This document shows positions 51,701 to 64,000 of a DNA stretch of 64,000 nt, in pieces. The DNA is from Dromaius novaehollandiae (lineage: Eukaryota; Chordata; Aves; Casuariiformes; Dromaiidae): positions 1,302,001-1,366,000 of the forward strand of contig NC_088117.1 of the NCBI RefSeq assembly GCF_036370855.1, given 5' to 3'. The notes beneath the pieces were generated by a model that was not told where the DNA came from, did not search any database, and saw nothing but the letters and a program-made list of their open reading frames with translations. Numbering within the stretch: the first letter of the stretch is position 1; each line of letters opens with the position of its first letter. The position numbers and the translations under genes are program-made.

Positions 51701-54700
51701 TGACTCAGCTGCTCAAATGTCTGCGTCATTAAGGCAAAAAAACACTAGACAGGCAAATCCACCTGAGAACACCATCCTCAAGGAGAGAGAGGGCTGGCAA
51801 GAAATCTTACAGTGCTCAGGTTCATTTCTTCTCTGGCAGGACCATAAATGATGCCATCATCTCTCCCAGCCTCCTTGGCAGCCCCTGGCTTCCTGCAGCC
51901 CATCGTGCCCATGGGCACAGCTGCCAGGGACAGGGGCTCCGACACATCTGCAGCAGCACAATCAGACAGCATCTCTGCTCTGATCCTTCAGGGGAGGTTT
52001 GAAACATGTCCCCTCCACCCCTGCTTCCAATTACTTTAGGATTATCAAGGATACTGGGAGATTGTCAAGGATGCTATTTTCTGTGCGCCTACTGCAATGG
52101 AAGTCATTAAACAATGAAGGTCACAGGGTGTCCCTGGAGGAGCTGAACAGTAAATTAAGGCTCTTATCTGAAGTCCAGGCTGGTCCTTTAAGCAGACGGT
52201 CATCTAGTGGTTCTGGCTATTTCCAAACCAGCTGGCAGTCATACATGCCCATTGGAAAGTCACAGAGGTGACTGCTGGCTGTCCCAAATGTTGAAGGTTT
52301 CTGCAGATGGAGGCTGAAAGAGTGCTGATGGTCACAGGTGTGACAGCCACAGCCAGGATCTGGTCCAAAAGCATCAGTCTGAAAAGCAGCCTCTGGCAGG
52401 TGCAAAAAAAACTAATGGAAAAGGTCCAGCATACACAAAATCTCTCTGCTGAAGACAGACAGAAGGGATCCATGGCATTTTGGTCAATGCACTGATCTTA
52501 GGGAGAGACATTTTGCCCCTCGGTAAGGGGCCCCTGGGAACCCTGGCTGGGCCTGCAGAGGACAATCAGGAGCTGTTGACAGCCGAGCAGAGCACCATGG
52601 AATTAGGTCCTTCCAGAAGATGGAGGTTTATAGCTTGAGAAATTGTGTCCAGGAACTTTTCTCATACCCCAGAGAAGGAAAAGCTGGGGATGTGTCACCC
52701 CACAGAGCCTGGTGGCTTACTTTGGCGCTTCAAACAAGCCTGTGGTTCCTGCTAAGCCCTGTGCCTCACACTGACACATCTCCCACCAATTCGCTGCACA
52801 GCTGCACCAGGCCATGCACGCCTATGCTTTTCATCAGCAGAGGTCTGAGGCTCCAGGACCTTGTCCTTGAACACCCTTAAGGACTGATAACATCTCTGCC
52901 TGTTAGCCTGAGCACAGGCAGATGTGTTTTCATTTGGCACATTCCCAAGCTGTAAGATTTGCGTTATGCTGTGCAGAGACAGGAAAGGTTTGGGCTCCAG
53001 CGTGGAAGTGGTATGTACAGGGAAACACCAAGCCTCACCTCTTCCACCAGCAAAATGTGACCTTCACCAACTGCTCTGCACCACAAAGCACTCATGGCAC
53101 AGACACCCTTCAAATCACCAGTCTGGCCTACAAGCAAGTTCCCTTTTTGTCATTTAGGCAAATCACTGTCTCACTTCTGTCATTTCCAAATCCTTATGCA
53201 GGGGCAGTCAGTACCCTCTGGTGAAACACGATAACCAAGTAGTAGTGAATCTGTCATACACAGCCTAACTATGCCCTTACTTCTGATTCAGTTTGGAGGC
53301 ATTGCTTGTAGAAAAGGTTCAGAGTAAAGCCATGCTTTCAAATGGGCAGATTTGAGAGCTATTGCTCTGAGCTTTGCATTTTGAGCTGGGAGTTCTTAAA
53401 TAGTACTGTTCCAGCAAGCCTCCATTGCCAGTTTAACTGCAGAGGCATCTAAGCTGGAAACCTGGTGTCTTTGGTGTCTTTTCAGGACCCAAGGACATTG
53501 CTAGCAGAGTTTGCTGGGTGCTTCAGTAGCACTTGCTGCTGCAATCATACCTATGCAGCAGCAGCTCCACACGCAAGACAAACCTGCAGACACCTCACAT
53601 GAGGTCTAAACACTGCAAGCTATTATGGGGATGTTATCACAGCTGTATCTCCTGGCCAAAGCAGGACAGGGTACTTGGGACCATATGGAAAAGGTCAAAT
53701 CTTCTCCTCACTGGAAAGCCAATGCCATACCTGGTTGGGCGGCATGTGTTCACCAGCAGTAATGAAGAGAAGCAGGGGGAGTAGAGCACAGCCTCCCTCC
53801 CATATGGCACTGGGAACAGCAACAACCAAACTACCAGAAATAAAAGAAGTCACAGCTCAGCATCTGGTCAGCAGGGCTACTGCTAGCAAGGTGGCGAAGA
53901 CAAGAAACTACTCCTAGCATAGTCTCTGGCTGCAAGCTAAGAAGCTCTGCATTGTCCAACGAAGAGTTAGACCAGGCCAGGCACAGTCAGGGTGTTGTGC
54001 TGGGGTTCGTTCCTGCCAAGGCACACTAAAACCGTGCCAAGTAGCTGCAGTGGGACTCTTGGAGCAGAGCAGACATCTCACAGCTAGAACCAAAGCAGTC
54101 CTCCCTCAGCCTGTTGATTGGTTTGCCTTTGGCCTGGCAGAAGAGGGCAGTAGAGATGCAGAACTGGCTGCAGCAGCGAAAACATCACCCTGGAGAGATC
54201 ATGTGAAACCACTCCTTCAACAGCCCCTTTATCATTAATTCTTCCAGTTTCCATACCCAGGTAAAGCTCTGTGTGATCCAATGCCTCAGTTCTCTTGGGG
54301 CAGCTTGCTCCCCTGGTCGAACACCCACTGAGTCACACCGTTGCTCAGCTAACAGCCTCGCGAAGGTCACAGTGCTACTAAACTTGACCTCCCAAAGCGT
54401 CTTATCAGGAGGCCAGTGCTGTAATACCACTTTGCCCAGTCCCTGCACGTTCTGCTCTGACAAGCTAGTACGTTAGTTGACGTTAGCACTGTATTACCCA
54501 GCTGGCACAAACGATACACAGTCTTCTGCATCCAAGGCTAATCAGTACACCATGCCGCAGAGCTCCCAGCGTGTTGCACTTAGTGGCTTAGTCTCTACTT
54601 CCGTTGCCGCATTGCTGAACTCTGACTCAAAGCAGCAGCTAGCATGGGCCCAGGAGCCATCCCTATCCCCCAGTGCTTTACAGGGGCACAGGAGCAGCAA

Positions 54701-57700
54701 AGGACAAGATCACATCTCTCCTCTGCTGACCATCGGGCCAAAGTCAGGTTAGGTCAGCTGCAAGAAATGACAAAATAAAAGAGCCTGCAGGATCAGGTAA
54801 GGCAGGTTAGCAAACAGCTTGCTCTCCCCCAGTGCATTAGGATCTGCTGGCTGCATCTAGCAGTTGCTGGGGGCAATTGGGAGCTATCAGTGCAGCAAAT
54901 CTCTGCTAGGAGGCCTTCCCCCAGCCAGACACTGCAGAGCCCTCTGCATCGCATCGTCTGCTGTATTACTAGCCCCATTGCTCATCCTTAATGCCCCCAT
55001 GGACCAGCATAAGGGATCTCACACAATTTGAGCCGAGAGATCTGCCTCGCAGCATTTTCCTGGCTGACACCGTTTCTATAATCCAAAAGAAATCCAGCTG
55101 CCGCTGGAGAGCATGGCCCTACTCTCCCCCCACATCAGCTGCTTGTTTCCTCTCCCCGGCTGGCACCTTTGCAAGGACTGTGTTGTGAACAAGACCAAAA
55201 CACCGATCCCTCAGAAAATTAACCCGTCAGGAAGAAAGGGATGTTATTTTTTAGCTGGTTCAGCCCCCTGATCCTGCTCTCCACCCAACAGCACAAATCT
55301 CTGCATAGAAAGGAACAGAACAAGCATCTAAATGGCAATGGGTACCCCTCCCTTCTCTTTTCCAACCTGGACATACACCAGATTGGTCAAGCAACTCTGG
55401 CCTCATTGCAATGACCTCTGCAATTATGGATCCAGCATCCCACCTCCACTACCTTTCTGGCCTCTGCAGTAAACAGGCCAGTGTTCAAAGCCCCCATTTT
55501 GAATCCTTGACCACCTTTCTCTTGTTCTTTCCCCCCCACACACACTTGTTGCTCCACATGTCTAGGGGCTGTGTTTTATATCCCGTATGTTGCTTCCAGG
55601 ATGTTAACTGAAGGCAAGGGAGGGGGAAGCAGTCTCCAAATACACCATAAATCTGCTTTTAGCAAGGCTGCTTAAGGTCACCAGTGATGCTGCTCATCAC
55701 TGTCATTAATAAGCAATAAGAGGAACGCATGGAAGGGAACCCCAGCAGAGCTAGTGTGAACCACTGAAAGTTGACAGGCTGATGATTAACCCTTCAAGGA
55801 GGCTGCAGGCTCATATCACAGTCACTCAGGAGTTACATGGGTGAAACACTATCAACCCTTGGTGTCAAAGACATTAAGTGGACATCATGAGGGCCAGGAA
55901 GCAGAGCTCCCACCCATGGTGCCAAACGTTACAGCTGACCGAACACCTCTGCTTCTTTTCCACAGAGCCCCTGAGTAAAGCAAAGATGCAGGCCTGCTAA
56001 TGAAGTCTTTGAGCATTTAAGAAATATTGCTTGAGCTTAAAGGCACCTGGGAATTCTTGGAATTGAAGATACATAGATCCTACTTCCTCCGAGGGGGAAA
56101 TTAATATTATATTATGATTACACGCAGGGCTGCTTATAATTGACTATATGTCAATCCCTCTTCTTATTTTTAGTAGGTTTCAACATCCCATTTTCATACT
56201 ACCAGCTAGGACCAGGGGACCTTTTCACTGGTTGTTCTTTTAGCAGACAAAGATGATAGAATTCAGTCCATGAAAAGGTAACCCACTATCACAGAGTCTC
56301 TTTATTAGTGTTAAGGCATGCTGCTCAGTTCAGACAGGACAAGTGTCTAATTTTTCCAGCTTCAAAGACCACACATTGAGAAATAGTTAATGTGGGGCAG
56401 AGAGGGGAAGGATTTACATAATATAAAGTGAATAGAAGGAATATAAATGCAGGCTTCTAAAAATACAGGACAGCACTGTTTGGGCCAAGAGTTTGCTCCA
56501 CCCCCCTCCTTTGCTCTTTTATCTCATCTTTTCTCCCAAGGTCACCGTTCTTACCAAGGAAGACCTGAAGTAACTCCAGCTGGAGCTAGCCAGGACTGAC
56601 AGTCTGAAAGTACCACTAGAAAGGGACTTGTCTATTCAGTTTGGTATTTGTGGATAGGTTCAGTATTATTGATTAGGGAGGGACAAAAACGGATTATGTC
56701 TTTTTCTTTTCAGATCTTGGAAAGCCTTTGGCTCTTTGCTCCACCGTAAGCAAGTATCTTCATCTCTGAAAACCCTAAGAGTACAGACATTATTTTATTA
56801 GCATTGGTTTACACAAAAGGCCTTCTTAGTGAAAAACCTTTTCCTTACCCCAGGACTAACATCTTTGCTTCTCATCACTTCATGGATTTTCCTAAACTCT
56901 TCATAAAGCTCAGCCTAGAATACGCCTTTCTTCTTCCTCTAAAGCCCTGGATTACACACCTCCCCAGGCATTACTTATAGTTTAACTCTGCAAAGCTCTT
57001 TGGAACAGAATTAAGATAAGCAGCAGTCTAAAAATAAGATCGTAATCCTGCTGTGTGCAACACAGCCTTCACCCTGAGCCCACACAGAAACCGCTGCAAG
57101 AACCAGTTCCAGCCCTTTCTGTCCACTGTGAAAGCAAACAACTTCCAGCTAACGTGTTTAGGTTTTTTATATAGGAGTTCACATTTCAAACAAGCCTGAA
57201 GAAAATCCAGTGCCTTATGAAATAGAAGGACGTCCCATGTCACAGCCTTCTCTTCTTCAGGCAGGTGGGGAGAAGGTTGTTTAAGCCTCATCCTTTCCAA
57301 ACATCCACATGCTCAGGAGTGTTGATACCAACCAGTTTTAAAGACACCAGCCCAAAGAAATATGGGATAGCAAAGTCTTAACTAAAATGAAACTTTACTG
57401 AAAGCACAAACCCCAGAATACGGGAAATAAATAAAGAACACAATAACCAAAACATTGCCCAGAAGAAATCTCAGTATAATATTTGCTATTAAGTTTATAA
57501 AGAAAACATGCTACTGTTTAAGTCCTAACACACTAAGAAACACTTTTTCCAATTCAGTGACCAGCCTCTCAGGGATAAATCTCATTCAAGTTTCGAGTGA
57601 TAAGTTGCCATGATCTCTTTGTACCTGCTCAGGTAGGAACTTGAGCATGAGATCAGGCTCAGAGGAGCTCTGGCCAGAGCCTTTCTTTCCTCATCTATTC

Positions 57701-59300
57701 ACTCATCATCTGACCATGTGCTGTCCTTTCATTATGTCAGGAGAGACTAGATCCAACTTCGGACTTGTTTTGTTACCCTGTGACTGCGGTTGCCGCTATG
57801 TGGTTTCGGATGGTAACAGTAGAGATGAAAACTCTGCAGCTGCCCACCTACAACCACATCCTTTAAATCTTCTTCCCATAACAGCACTTCTGGTCTTCAG
57901 CAAGCTACAGCCCCTCCCTTATAAAACAAACTTAGAAGACATCCACAGAGGTCTTGTAAAATATCTAAGATTTTGTTAAAAGCTGACAAAATCCAGTAAC
58001 ATCCATCACTAGATGCCCACTTGCTATCTTCATATAGCCTTCCCACTTCCCTTTGGGGTAAGACCAGGCTTTTTTATTGCACATTCATACAGCGTTTAGC
58101 AGAACATGATCTAGCTAGATCACAGACACTGCTGAGGGTACTAACAGATCTATCCCTGCTTAGTTTGTTAGACATTTTTTCTATTCCACTTTCCTTTCAG
58201 AGCAGCAGCCCTGTGGGATATCTGCCAAGGCCTCTCCGTGTAACCAAAAAGCTAGAGGAAAAACCCACTAAACCCTTTTTCTCTGCTTCTGACTTGCTTT
58301 CAGACCAGTGTAAGCACTTTCTCCCTGGTTTGACCACCCACAGAGGTGCCACTGGATAAACCCTGCCACTGGGACACGCTCCACTCCTGCCACGCACTTC
58401 CACCCTTCTGTCCGGGGTGAGGGGCATCCTGCTCACTTCTTCTCACCCGTTACTCTTTCACTTACCAATCCTCATCAGGAAGGTCAGCGCACGCCAGCAA
58501 ACGCCTCACTCTGCCCCTAGTTTCCTCTCGCACTGAGCACCCACTTCCTCCTCACCTGCAGCTGGGACTGCCACTTCCCTCGAGTGCATGGGGGTGCGCT
58601 GAGCTTTCACTCCTCTCTCAGCTGCTCCTTGTCACATAACCACACATTACTAAGCAGACGTTACGCATCATTGTGTGTTCCTAGAGAGGGAAGTGCTGAT
58701 TTTGTGGGACGCGAGGAGAAAGCTGCAGAGGTCCAAAGAGTACAAGCTTGCAGAAAGGTTAGCCTGGGAACACCTCATCCCCTGCGCATTGGCTTTCCCA
58801 AGATTTACACAGACTGCACAGTGAACAAGGGTTGGCACCAAACCTCACTGATACTCATCTTTGTCATCCTCACTCTTCCGAGCGGTGCTTCTGCCCTCAG
58901 CACCCAAGGCACGATGGCTGGCCCGTGCGGATGGCTAACTGGCCACCAGGAAAGCCTGGCAGCTCCACACACACACAGCAAGGTGCAAGGTGCCATCCTG
59001 CCTGCCGAGGCACTGGGTGCCCATCTGCCCCGGGACACGTGGGGGCTGCCCGCCGCAGCTGGGCACCAGGCCCAACAGGACGGTACAGGGCCCTGCCGGC
59101 CTCCCCTTGCCACACTAGTTTGCTGCAGTTGCTCACTGCCCTGTCTCTGGTGCACCATCTCCAGGCCAGGCTCCAGTCCTGTCCCCCTGCCCCACACACA
59201 TGCTCCCCCTGCACCGGGAGGCCCATACCCTCCTCCCCAACACTGGCCGCATCAGGTCACAGCACCCGGGGCTGGGCCCCCTTATTGCACCCTTAGAAAG
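48740..59300. other. Intergenic region between kinase promoter and DPP7
   Basis: No reading frame here shows domain motifs or a chain of compatible splice sites. Besides the SINE-like fragment above, I see AT-rich patches near 56090-56170 and a C/CA-rich tract near 55532-55547. Otherwise I see nothing. Confidence 0.6.
49021..49100 (+). repeat. SINE-like fragment
   Basis: The phrases ctcccggctctgtggctgaa, ggcccagtcacctcatctct and cgcctctgcc resemble the tRNA-SINE/MIR tail with gtgaccttgggcaagtcact. It is diverged. Confidence 0.4.
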
Positions 59301-59319
59301 CACGCTCGAAGGAATGCCT

Positions 59320-59500
59320 CGTTAGACAACATGGCGGCGCCTCGGTAGAAATGGCGCCGGCCTTGATCACGTGAAGGGTGAGTGTACGGTCGTCATGTGA
59401 TTCCGCAATCCCTTGGGATCACGTGACCGGCTTCCCGGTGTTCGCACGCGGGAGCAGCCGTCTCGTACGCGCGGAGCTGAGGCGCGAGCTGGCTGGTTGC
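59320..59500 (+). promoter_or_regulatory. DPP7 CpG-island promoter with YY1 motif and E-boxes
   Basis: Just upstream of the DPP7 start are a YY1-type AACATGGCGGC (59328-59338), a second AAATGGCGCC (59349-59358) and three E-boxes: CACGTG 59368-59373, CATGTG 59394-59399 and CACGTG 59420-59425. The last sits in ATCACGTGAC, one base from the CLEAR consensus of TFEB/MITF factors that drive lysosomal genes. No TATA box is seen. The start site itself is not determined. Confidence 0.65.
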
Positions 59501-59501
59501 C

Positions 59502-59568
59502 ATGGGAACGGGCCCGCCGCCCCTGCTGCTCCTCCTGCTGCCGCTGCTGCAGGGCCGCGGCGCGTCCG
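59502..59568 (+). CDS. DPP7: DPP7 exon 1 (signal peptide)
   Basis: The ATG opens MGTGPPP, a run of leucines and LLQGRGAS, a typical signal peptide. The donor is gtgggt after one base of a Gly/Ala codon. Confidence 0.9.
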
Positions 59569-62500
59569 GTGGGTGGGAGGCCGGGCCCGGCCCGGGTGGG
59601 AGGTCCGTGGAGGGGCGGCCGAACCGCCTCGGGGTCCGGCTGGGGGTCCTGACGCGGCCAGGCCCCGGCGGGGGGCCCAGCTGGGCCGGGGTGACCCCCG
59701 CTCTGACGGTCCTGCCGCGCTCCAGCTGCCCGGGCGGCGGGGCCCGGCCTGGAGGAGCGGCTCTTCCCACAGGTACGGGACCACTTCAGCTTCGAGACCT
59801 GTGGCAAAGAGACCTTCCAGCAGCGCTACCTGGTCTCAGGTGGGTCTCGGGGCTGTGTCCCGCCACCGGGCTGCTCCCGGCCCAGGTACAGCCCTGGCAG
59901 GGGCTGTGCCTGAGTTTCTCTCCGTTTTAAGCTTTAACCACTGTCGCGCTGCGGTAGAGAGCCTCTCCGTTTGGTGCTCAAAGAGCTGTGCTGAACAGCC
60001 AGTTTAATCTGAGTGTAGGCAAGAATTCATCCTTCACTTCTTCCTTTTCATTATCCTCCCTTCTCTTTCCCTTCAACTTCACAGGTTGCTGAGTGCAGCA
60101 GGAAAAGCAAATAGCGACCCAAATGTTGCATTAAGTACAGAGACAGGCGTCTCTTGGATTGATGTTCTGCATTATGCACAGCTCTAAAACTTTATATAGC
60201 TTAAACTATGCTGGGTACTGAAGGAGCTTCCAGCAAGGGGCCAGCAGTGTCTGCGTCTCTGGCCAAATAATGAGTTATTTTCTCTGCAACAAGAAGAGAG
60301 AGGAGGCTTTTTGAAACAGCGTGTGACTAAAACGGCAGAGGTTTAAATAGCCACTGTCAGACACTCTTGAATTCTGCTTATTAGAAGCCCGAAGGAATCA
60401 GGGAGAGGGTTGTAGGGAACGAGCAGAGGTTGAGCCGGGAATACCAGACCCGAGGGCTGCTGAGTCCTCATGGGCTGGGTTGCTGCTGCTTTGCAAACTG
60501 CCTGCTGCAGGGGCTTAGCGTGCACCATCCCAGCTCATCCCTGTAGCCTGTTATTCCACCACTTGCTCAGCACACACCCCGAGCACGAGCCAGGAAGCTG
60601 TACATGTTTCACCGAGGGGGAAATCGTAGTTCCGTCCATACCACAAAGATATCGTAACACGGGTGACTTTTGACAGTGCGTCCAAGGCTGCAGTTTCACA
60701 AATCAAGTGGCCCTTTTTGAAGAGAACTTTGGGATTGCCTGGTTTAAAGTGTTGGCTAACTTCTTTTTAAGTGTTATGTTTTATTTGTGCGTCTGCCTGT
60801 GTAGGCTGTAAATTAGAGCTGAAACAAAGCATTAACATGGCAGTTCTGGTGGTTTACAAATTGTTTCTTACTCAAAATGCCTGTGAGCAGTTCCTTTTCT
60901 CCTTTACTGTTTCCTGTGCAACATGAATGTTTTCAGGTTATCCCAGTGAATCTGAAGGAGGCTGTTATTTCACAACAAATCAGCTGACTGGCTTGAGATT
61001 AGCTGGGAGTTGTCCAAGATTTCAGTCTGAAAATAGATACATTTTAAGCAACCTCTTTGATTTATGTGTTTGGATCATGTGAATGATTGTTTACTCCATG
61101 AGCTACGAAGCATATCAGAAGAAATGCCAGAGCAAAGATAGCATTTCAATTTCCTACCTGATCCCCAAAGCAAATGCAACCCAGAATCAGCCTCTTTGTT
61201 AACAAACCTACCGAAAATCAGCAGTTTCACTAATGAAACGTTTCAGGACGACTCTTATTTGGCAAGTCTACATTGAGAATGCCAAAAATTAAATTCTGGA
61301 ACTTCTGTTAGCGCTAAGAGCCTCACATGAGACACTTCAGTGGCGTCCTCGAGAACAGCCTATGTCAGAATGTATGTTCCCTATGGGTGATAGGGCAACG
61401 TGTTGAAATCAACACTCAACAGAAAGTTTGAGGTGTGTTGTTGAAAAAAGCTATTTATTATCCCTCTTTCTTCCTGAACGATTTAAGGCTAAACCAAAAT
61501 CAAATGTGTGTTAAAATCAGCAGGCATTGAAGATACTGTTTGTTACATAAGCAAGTCTTGCCATCAACAGTCAGGTTGTCCTATCAGTCTCAATTTGCCT
61601 TCAGTTATAGACAGAAGTAATGGTTTAAGCATATGTGACTTACAGCTTGGTTGTATATTATACATCACAGTAAGAGCAGCAGAAGCAGGCAGGCAATTCC
61701 CTAGCGTTTGTTTTGTGGAAAAATTGATCTGTGAAAGTGTTTTGGGATGATTTGGACTGAAAGAAGTTATATAAATGGAAAATTACTTTTATAGTGGCAG
61801 CTGTTCCAAATGCCTTGCAGAACTGAGATGTTAAGGATTTTTCAGGCGGAAGTGGTAGGTTCATACCATATACTGATCTGAGTGAGGCTCTTATTTACCC
61901 CTTCCTAAGTCAGAGGTGTTCTGTAGCCTTGCCTTTCTAACATCCGTATTCCCCAGCATTGGGCTCAGTGAATTGTTCAGCCAGTTCATCAGGTTCTAAC
62001 TCATTAACCTGTCTGACAGTTCTTTTTTTCACGATTTCTTTCATTTGCTTCTGCCAATTGTCTCATGCAGCAAAGTTCTGGAACAAAGGATTTGGACCAA
62101 TCTTTTTTTATACTGGCAATGAAGGTGACATCTGGACTTTTGCTCAGAACTCTGACTTCATATTTGAATTAGCAGAAGAACAGCAAGCACTAGTGATTTT
62201 TGCTGAGCATGTGAGTATTTCAGTTATTTTGCATACTATAGATTCTTGTCCGATGCCTCCGAATCAGCCATGGCCCCAGAATTGTTTTTCTTCTTTTAAT
62301 ATGCCTACCAGCAATCCAGGAAACAAGAAAACCTTTGCCATGTTTTTTTGCTTTCGAGCAGTGTTTTTGTAAGTAGTTTCTGCTAGCCTTGAACTCCACA
62401 CTGGACTGGAGTTACTTTGTTTGGATTATATTTATTGTCTCTACCCTGCAAAATCTCAAGCCAGCCTTTGCCTAGGCATACCACCCTAACAAGTCTATCA

Positions 62501-63020
62501 TCCCCCAACCTATGGATAAGAAATTATGCTCTTCCCTCCCTTTTTCTAGTTGGGGATTTCAGGTGAGATGCATGCTTAGGGGCCACTTAGCACCTACTTC
62601 TCACAGACTGTTCATCCTCTGCAGGAAGAATGAAGATCTCTGTTTTATCAGATGCAGGAAAAAAGGCACTGCCATGTGCTCTGTTGTCATTATCCCTTTG
62701 TGCGTGCTTATCCCATAGTGCATGTGATGTTATTCATGGTCACCTGCTTCTCAGAGACCATAGCTATGACTATCCTGGACAGGCTACAGCGAGTGAGGAG
62801 AGAGAAGACCCACACCCCAACACTAACATTTCTGCGGCTTACCTCTTTCCTTTCAGAGGTACTATGGGAAGTCTCTTCCATTTGGACTCGAGTCAACCCA
62901 GTGGAAGAAGACTGGTCTGCTCACTGTGGAACAAGCCCTAGCTGACTATGCGGTGCTAATTACTGAGCTCAAACAGCAGTACGGTGCCACAGACTGCCCT
63001 GTTATTGCCTTTGGAGGCAG
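59502..63020 (+). CDS. DPP7: Dipeptidyl peptidase 2 (DPP7), first four coding exons
   Basis: DPP7 is a serine protease of family S28. It works in lysosomes and vesicles and removes dipeptides ending in Pro or Ala from the N-terminus of peptides. Exons: 59502-59568, 59726-59839, 62071-62210 and 62857-63020, with phases 1, 1, 0 and 2 and GT-AG borders. Visible parts: a leucine-rich signal peptide after [27 protein letters not shown], the S28 block [33 protein letters not shown] and [14 protein letters not shown], ending AFGG. The next exon, outside the window, should begin with the catalytic Ser of the GGSYGG motif. The start ATG has a good context (GTTGCCATGG). The sequence is closer to DPP7 than to PRCP, judging by the FFYTGNEGD and [10 protein letters not shown] strings. 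Confidence 0.95.
59726..59839 (+). CDS. DPP7: DPP7 exon 2
   Basis: The acceptor is gctccag and the donor gtgggt. It encodes [16 protein letters not shown], then [20 protein letters not shown]. The introns on either side are 157 bp and 2.2 kb. Confidence 0.9.
62071..62210 (+). CDS. DPP7: DPP7 exon 3
   Basis: The acceptor is ctcatgcag and the donor gtgagt. It encodes [40 protein letters not shown] and FAEH, the most conserved N-terminal block of S28 peptidases. Confidence 0.95.
62857..63020 (+). CDS. DPP7: DPP7 exon 4
   Basis: The acceptor is cctttcag and the donor gtaagg. It encodes [35 protein letters not shown] and CPVIAFGG, ending two bases into the next codon (phase 2). Confidence 0.95.
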
Positions 63021-64000
63021 GTAAGGTTTTTGTGTGCTCATACCCTTCTCTACATTCTTTCCCAGCCACACTCTCCTAGATCCATTTGGCCCTGAAGTAA
63101 GCTGTAAAGGTTGTGCTCTAAGCTGTTCTAAAGAGAGCAGATTTGCTTGTGCCTGACCTCTTGAGATCTTACCCCAAGGCCTGGTCAGCCATCTCATCAT
63201 TCCCTCCCAAATCTTGCATACCACCTTCTCCAAACAAGTATGTGGTAAAGCAGGTGGAGGACATGCAAGCCATTGCCTTGCGTCAAAAAAGGTGGTGTCA
63301 TCTGGACTTAGCTGTGCCACCATCAGCTGGGTGGATGCAGCAGTCATGGGGGAGAAGCCAAGCTAGGATGATTTTTATGGTGTTGCAGAGGACCAGATAG
63401 GCCAAGCCCACTGTACCCAGAAGTTCTAGGAGTTCTCCCTTCTTCACTCTTCTTCCTTTTTACTGAAATACAGTAAACACTAGATTTCCGCAGTGCTGAC
63501 CTCTATCATTCCTTTGTCTGTCAAAAGATCCCACAAGTTGCTCTCTTTAAATCGACTTGTTTGCCCAAACACTACAAAGGCTTAACAAGGTGACCTTTGC
63601 TCTGACATAAACGGTGTAATTTAGGAAAACACACCTATACTGAGCACTCTGCTGCAGGGCTCTTCGCTTCCAAAGTTGTTTTACTGAAGAATATCAGAGA
63701 TTTTCTTGTTTGCTAAGTCAGATGTTAAGCATGACAATTGAAAGGAATGTATGTCAGCCGTCTGGATCTACAAGTCCTATCTCTAGATCACTCAAATCAG
63801 TCTTGACGCATGCTTGCTTTGGAGAAGCACCACTGACTGGATTTTTCTAGGCATCTTCAGTGTATGAGTCAGCCAGAACTGCAGAAGATGGGTAATTACT
63901 CCTGCAGGATCAGAACGTTTTAGTTTGGAAATGCAGAAAACTAATAATAGGTAAAATGTTCTCTCTAGGGCCACCAACTTTCTATTAAACACAGCCTCTT

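Larger units (their letters stand above)
59840..64000 (+). other. DPP7 introns within the window
   Basis: The introns are 59840-62070, 62211-62856 and 63021 to beyond the window end. I searched 63021-64000 for the serine-motif exon (TATGG after an acceptor) and did not find it. No RNA gene or clear repeat is seen. Confidence 0.75.

Noticed and set aside
58584-59348. 254-codon frame upstream of DPP7
   Set aside because: It has no motifs and runs into the promoter region. Overlapping frames on both strands are open because of GC content.

Overview
The window is vertebrate nuclear DNA, with spliced genes, GT-AG introns, CpG-island promoters and no operons. The set of genes (a ficolin, a LIMK/TESK-type kinase and DPP7) resembles the block that is 9q34.3 in human. 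The old repeats are worn MIR-like and tRNA-derived SINE pieces and a CR1-type LINE tail. From memory these fit a turtle or crocodilian best. A bird is not excluded, and no database search was possible.

Layout: (1) 1-5666, + strand: the 3' part of a ficolin gene, with two 36-bp collagen exons and four fibrinogen-like-domain exons. Its start lies upstream of the window. (2) 5667-14247: a non-coding interval between two convergent genes, with candidate poly(A) signals on both strands. (3) 14248-48.5 kb, - strand: a protein kinase of the LIMK/TESK family with eight coding exons (317 residues, 28074 down to 14248). A probable non-coding first exon sits in a CpG island at 48.35-48.65 kb, which gives a first intron of about 20 kb. 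(4) 48.7-59.3 kb: an intergenic stretch with repeat remnants and no recognisable gene. (5) 59.3-64 kb, + strand: a CpG-island promoter and the first four coding exons of DPP7. The gene runs out of the window just before the exon expected to carry the catalytic serine.

The three genes do not form one pathway. The ficolin is a secreted innate-immune lectin, the kinase probably acts on the actin cytoskeleton, and DPP7 is a lysosomal or vesicular protease. The least ordinary items are: the compact kinase, which mixes LIMK and TESK signatures; a 120-bp inverted repeat with about 88% matching arms in its first intron; a GPCR-like TM6-TM7 reading frame in the same intron; an unexplained exon-like segment at 26616-26709; a run of five GGGGCC-type hexamers in the kinase CpG island; and three E-boxes spaced exactly 26 bp apart upstream of DPP7.
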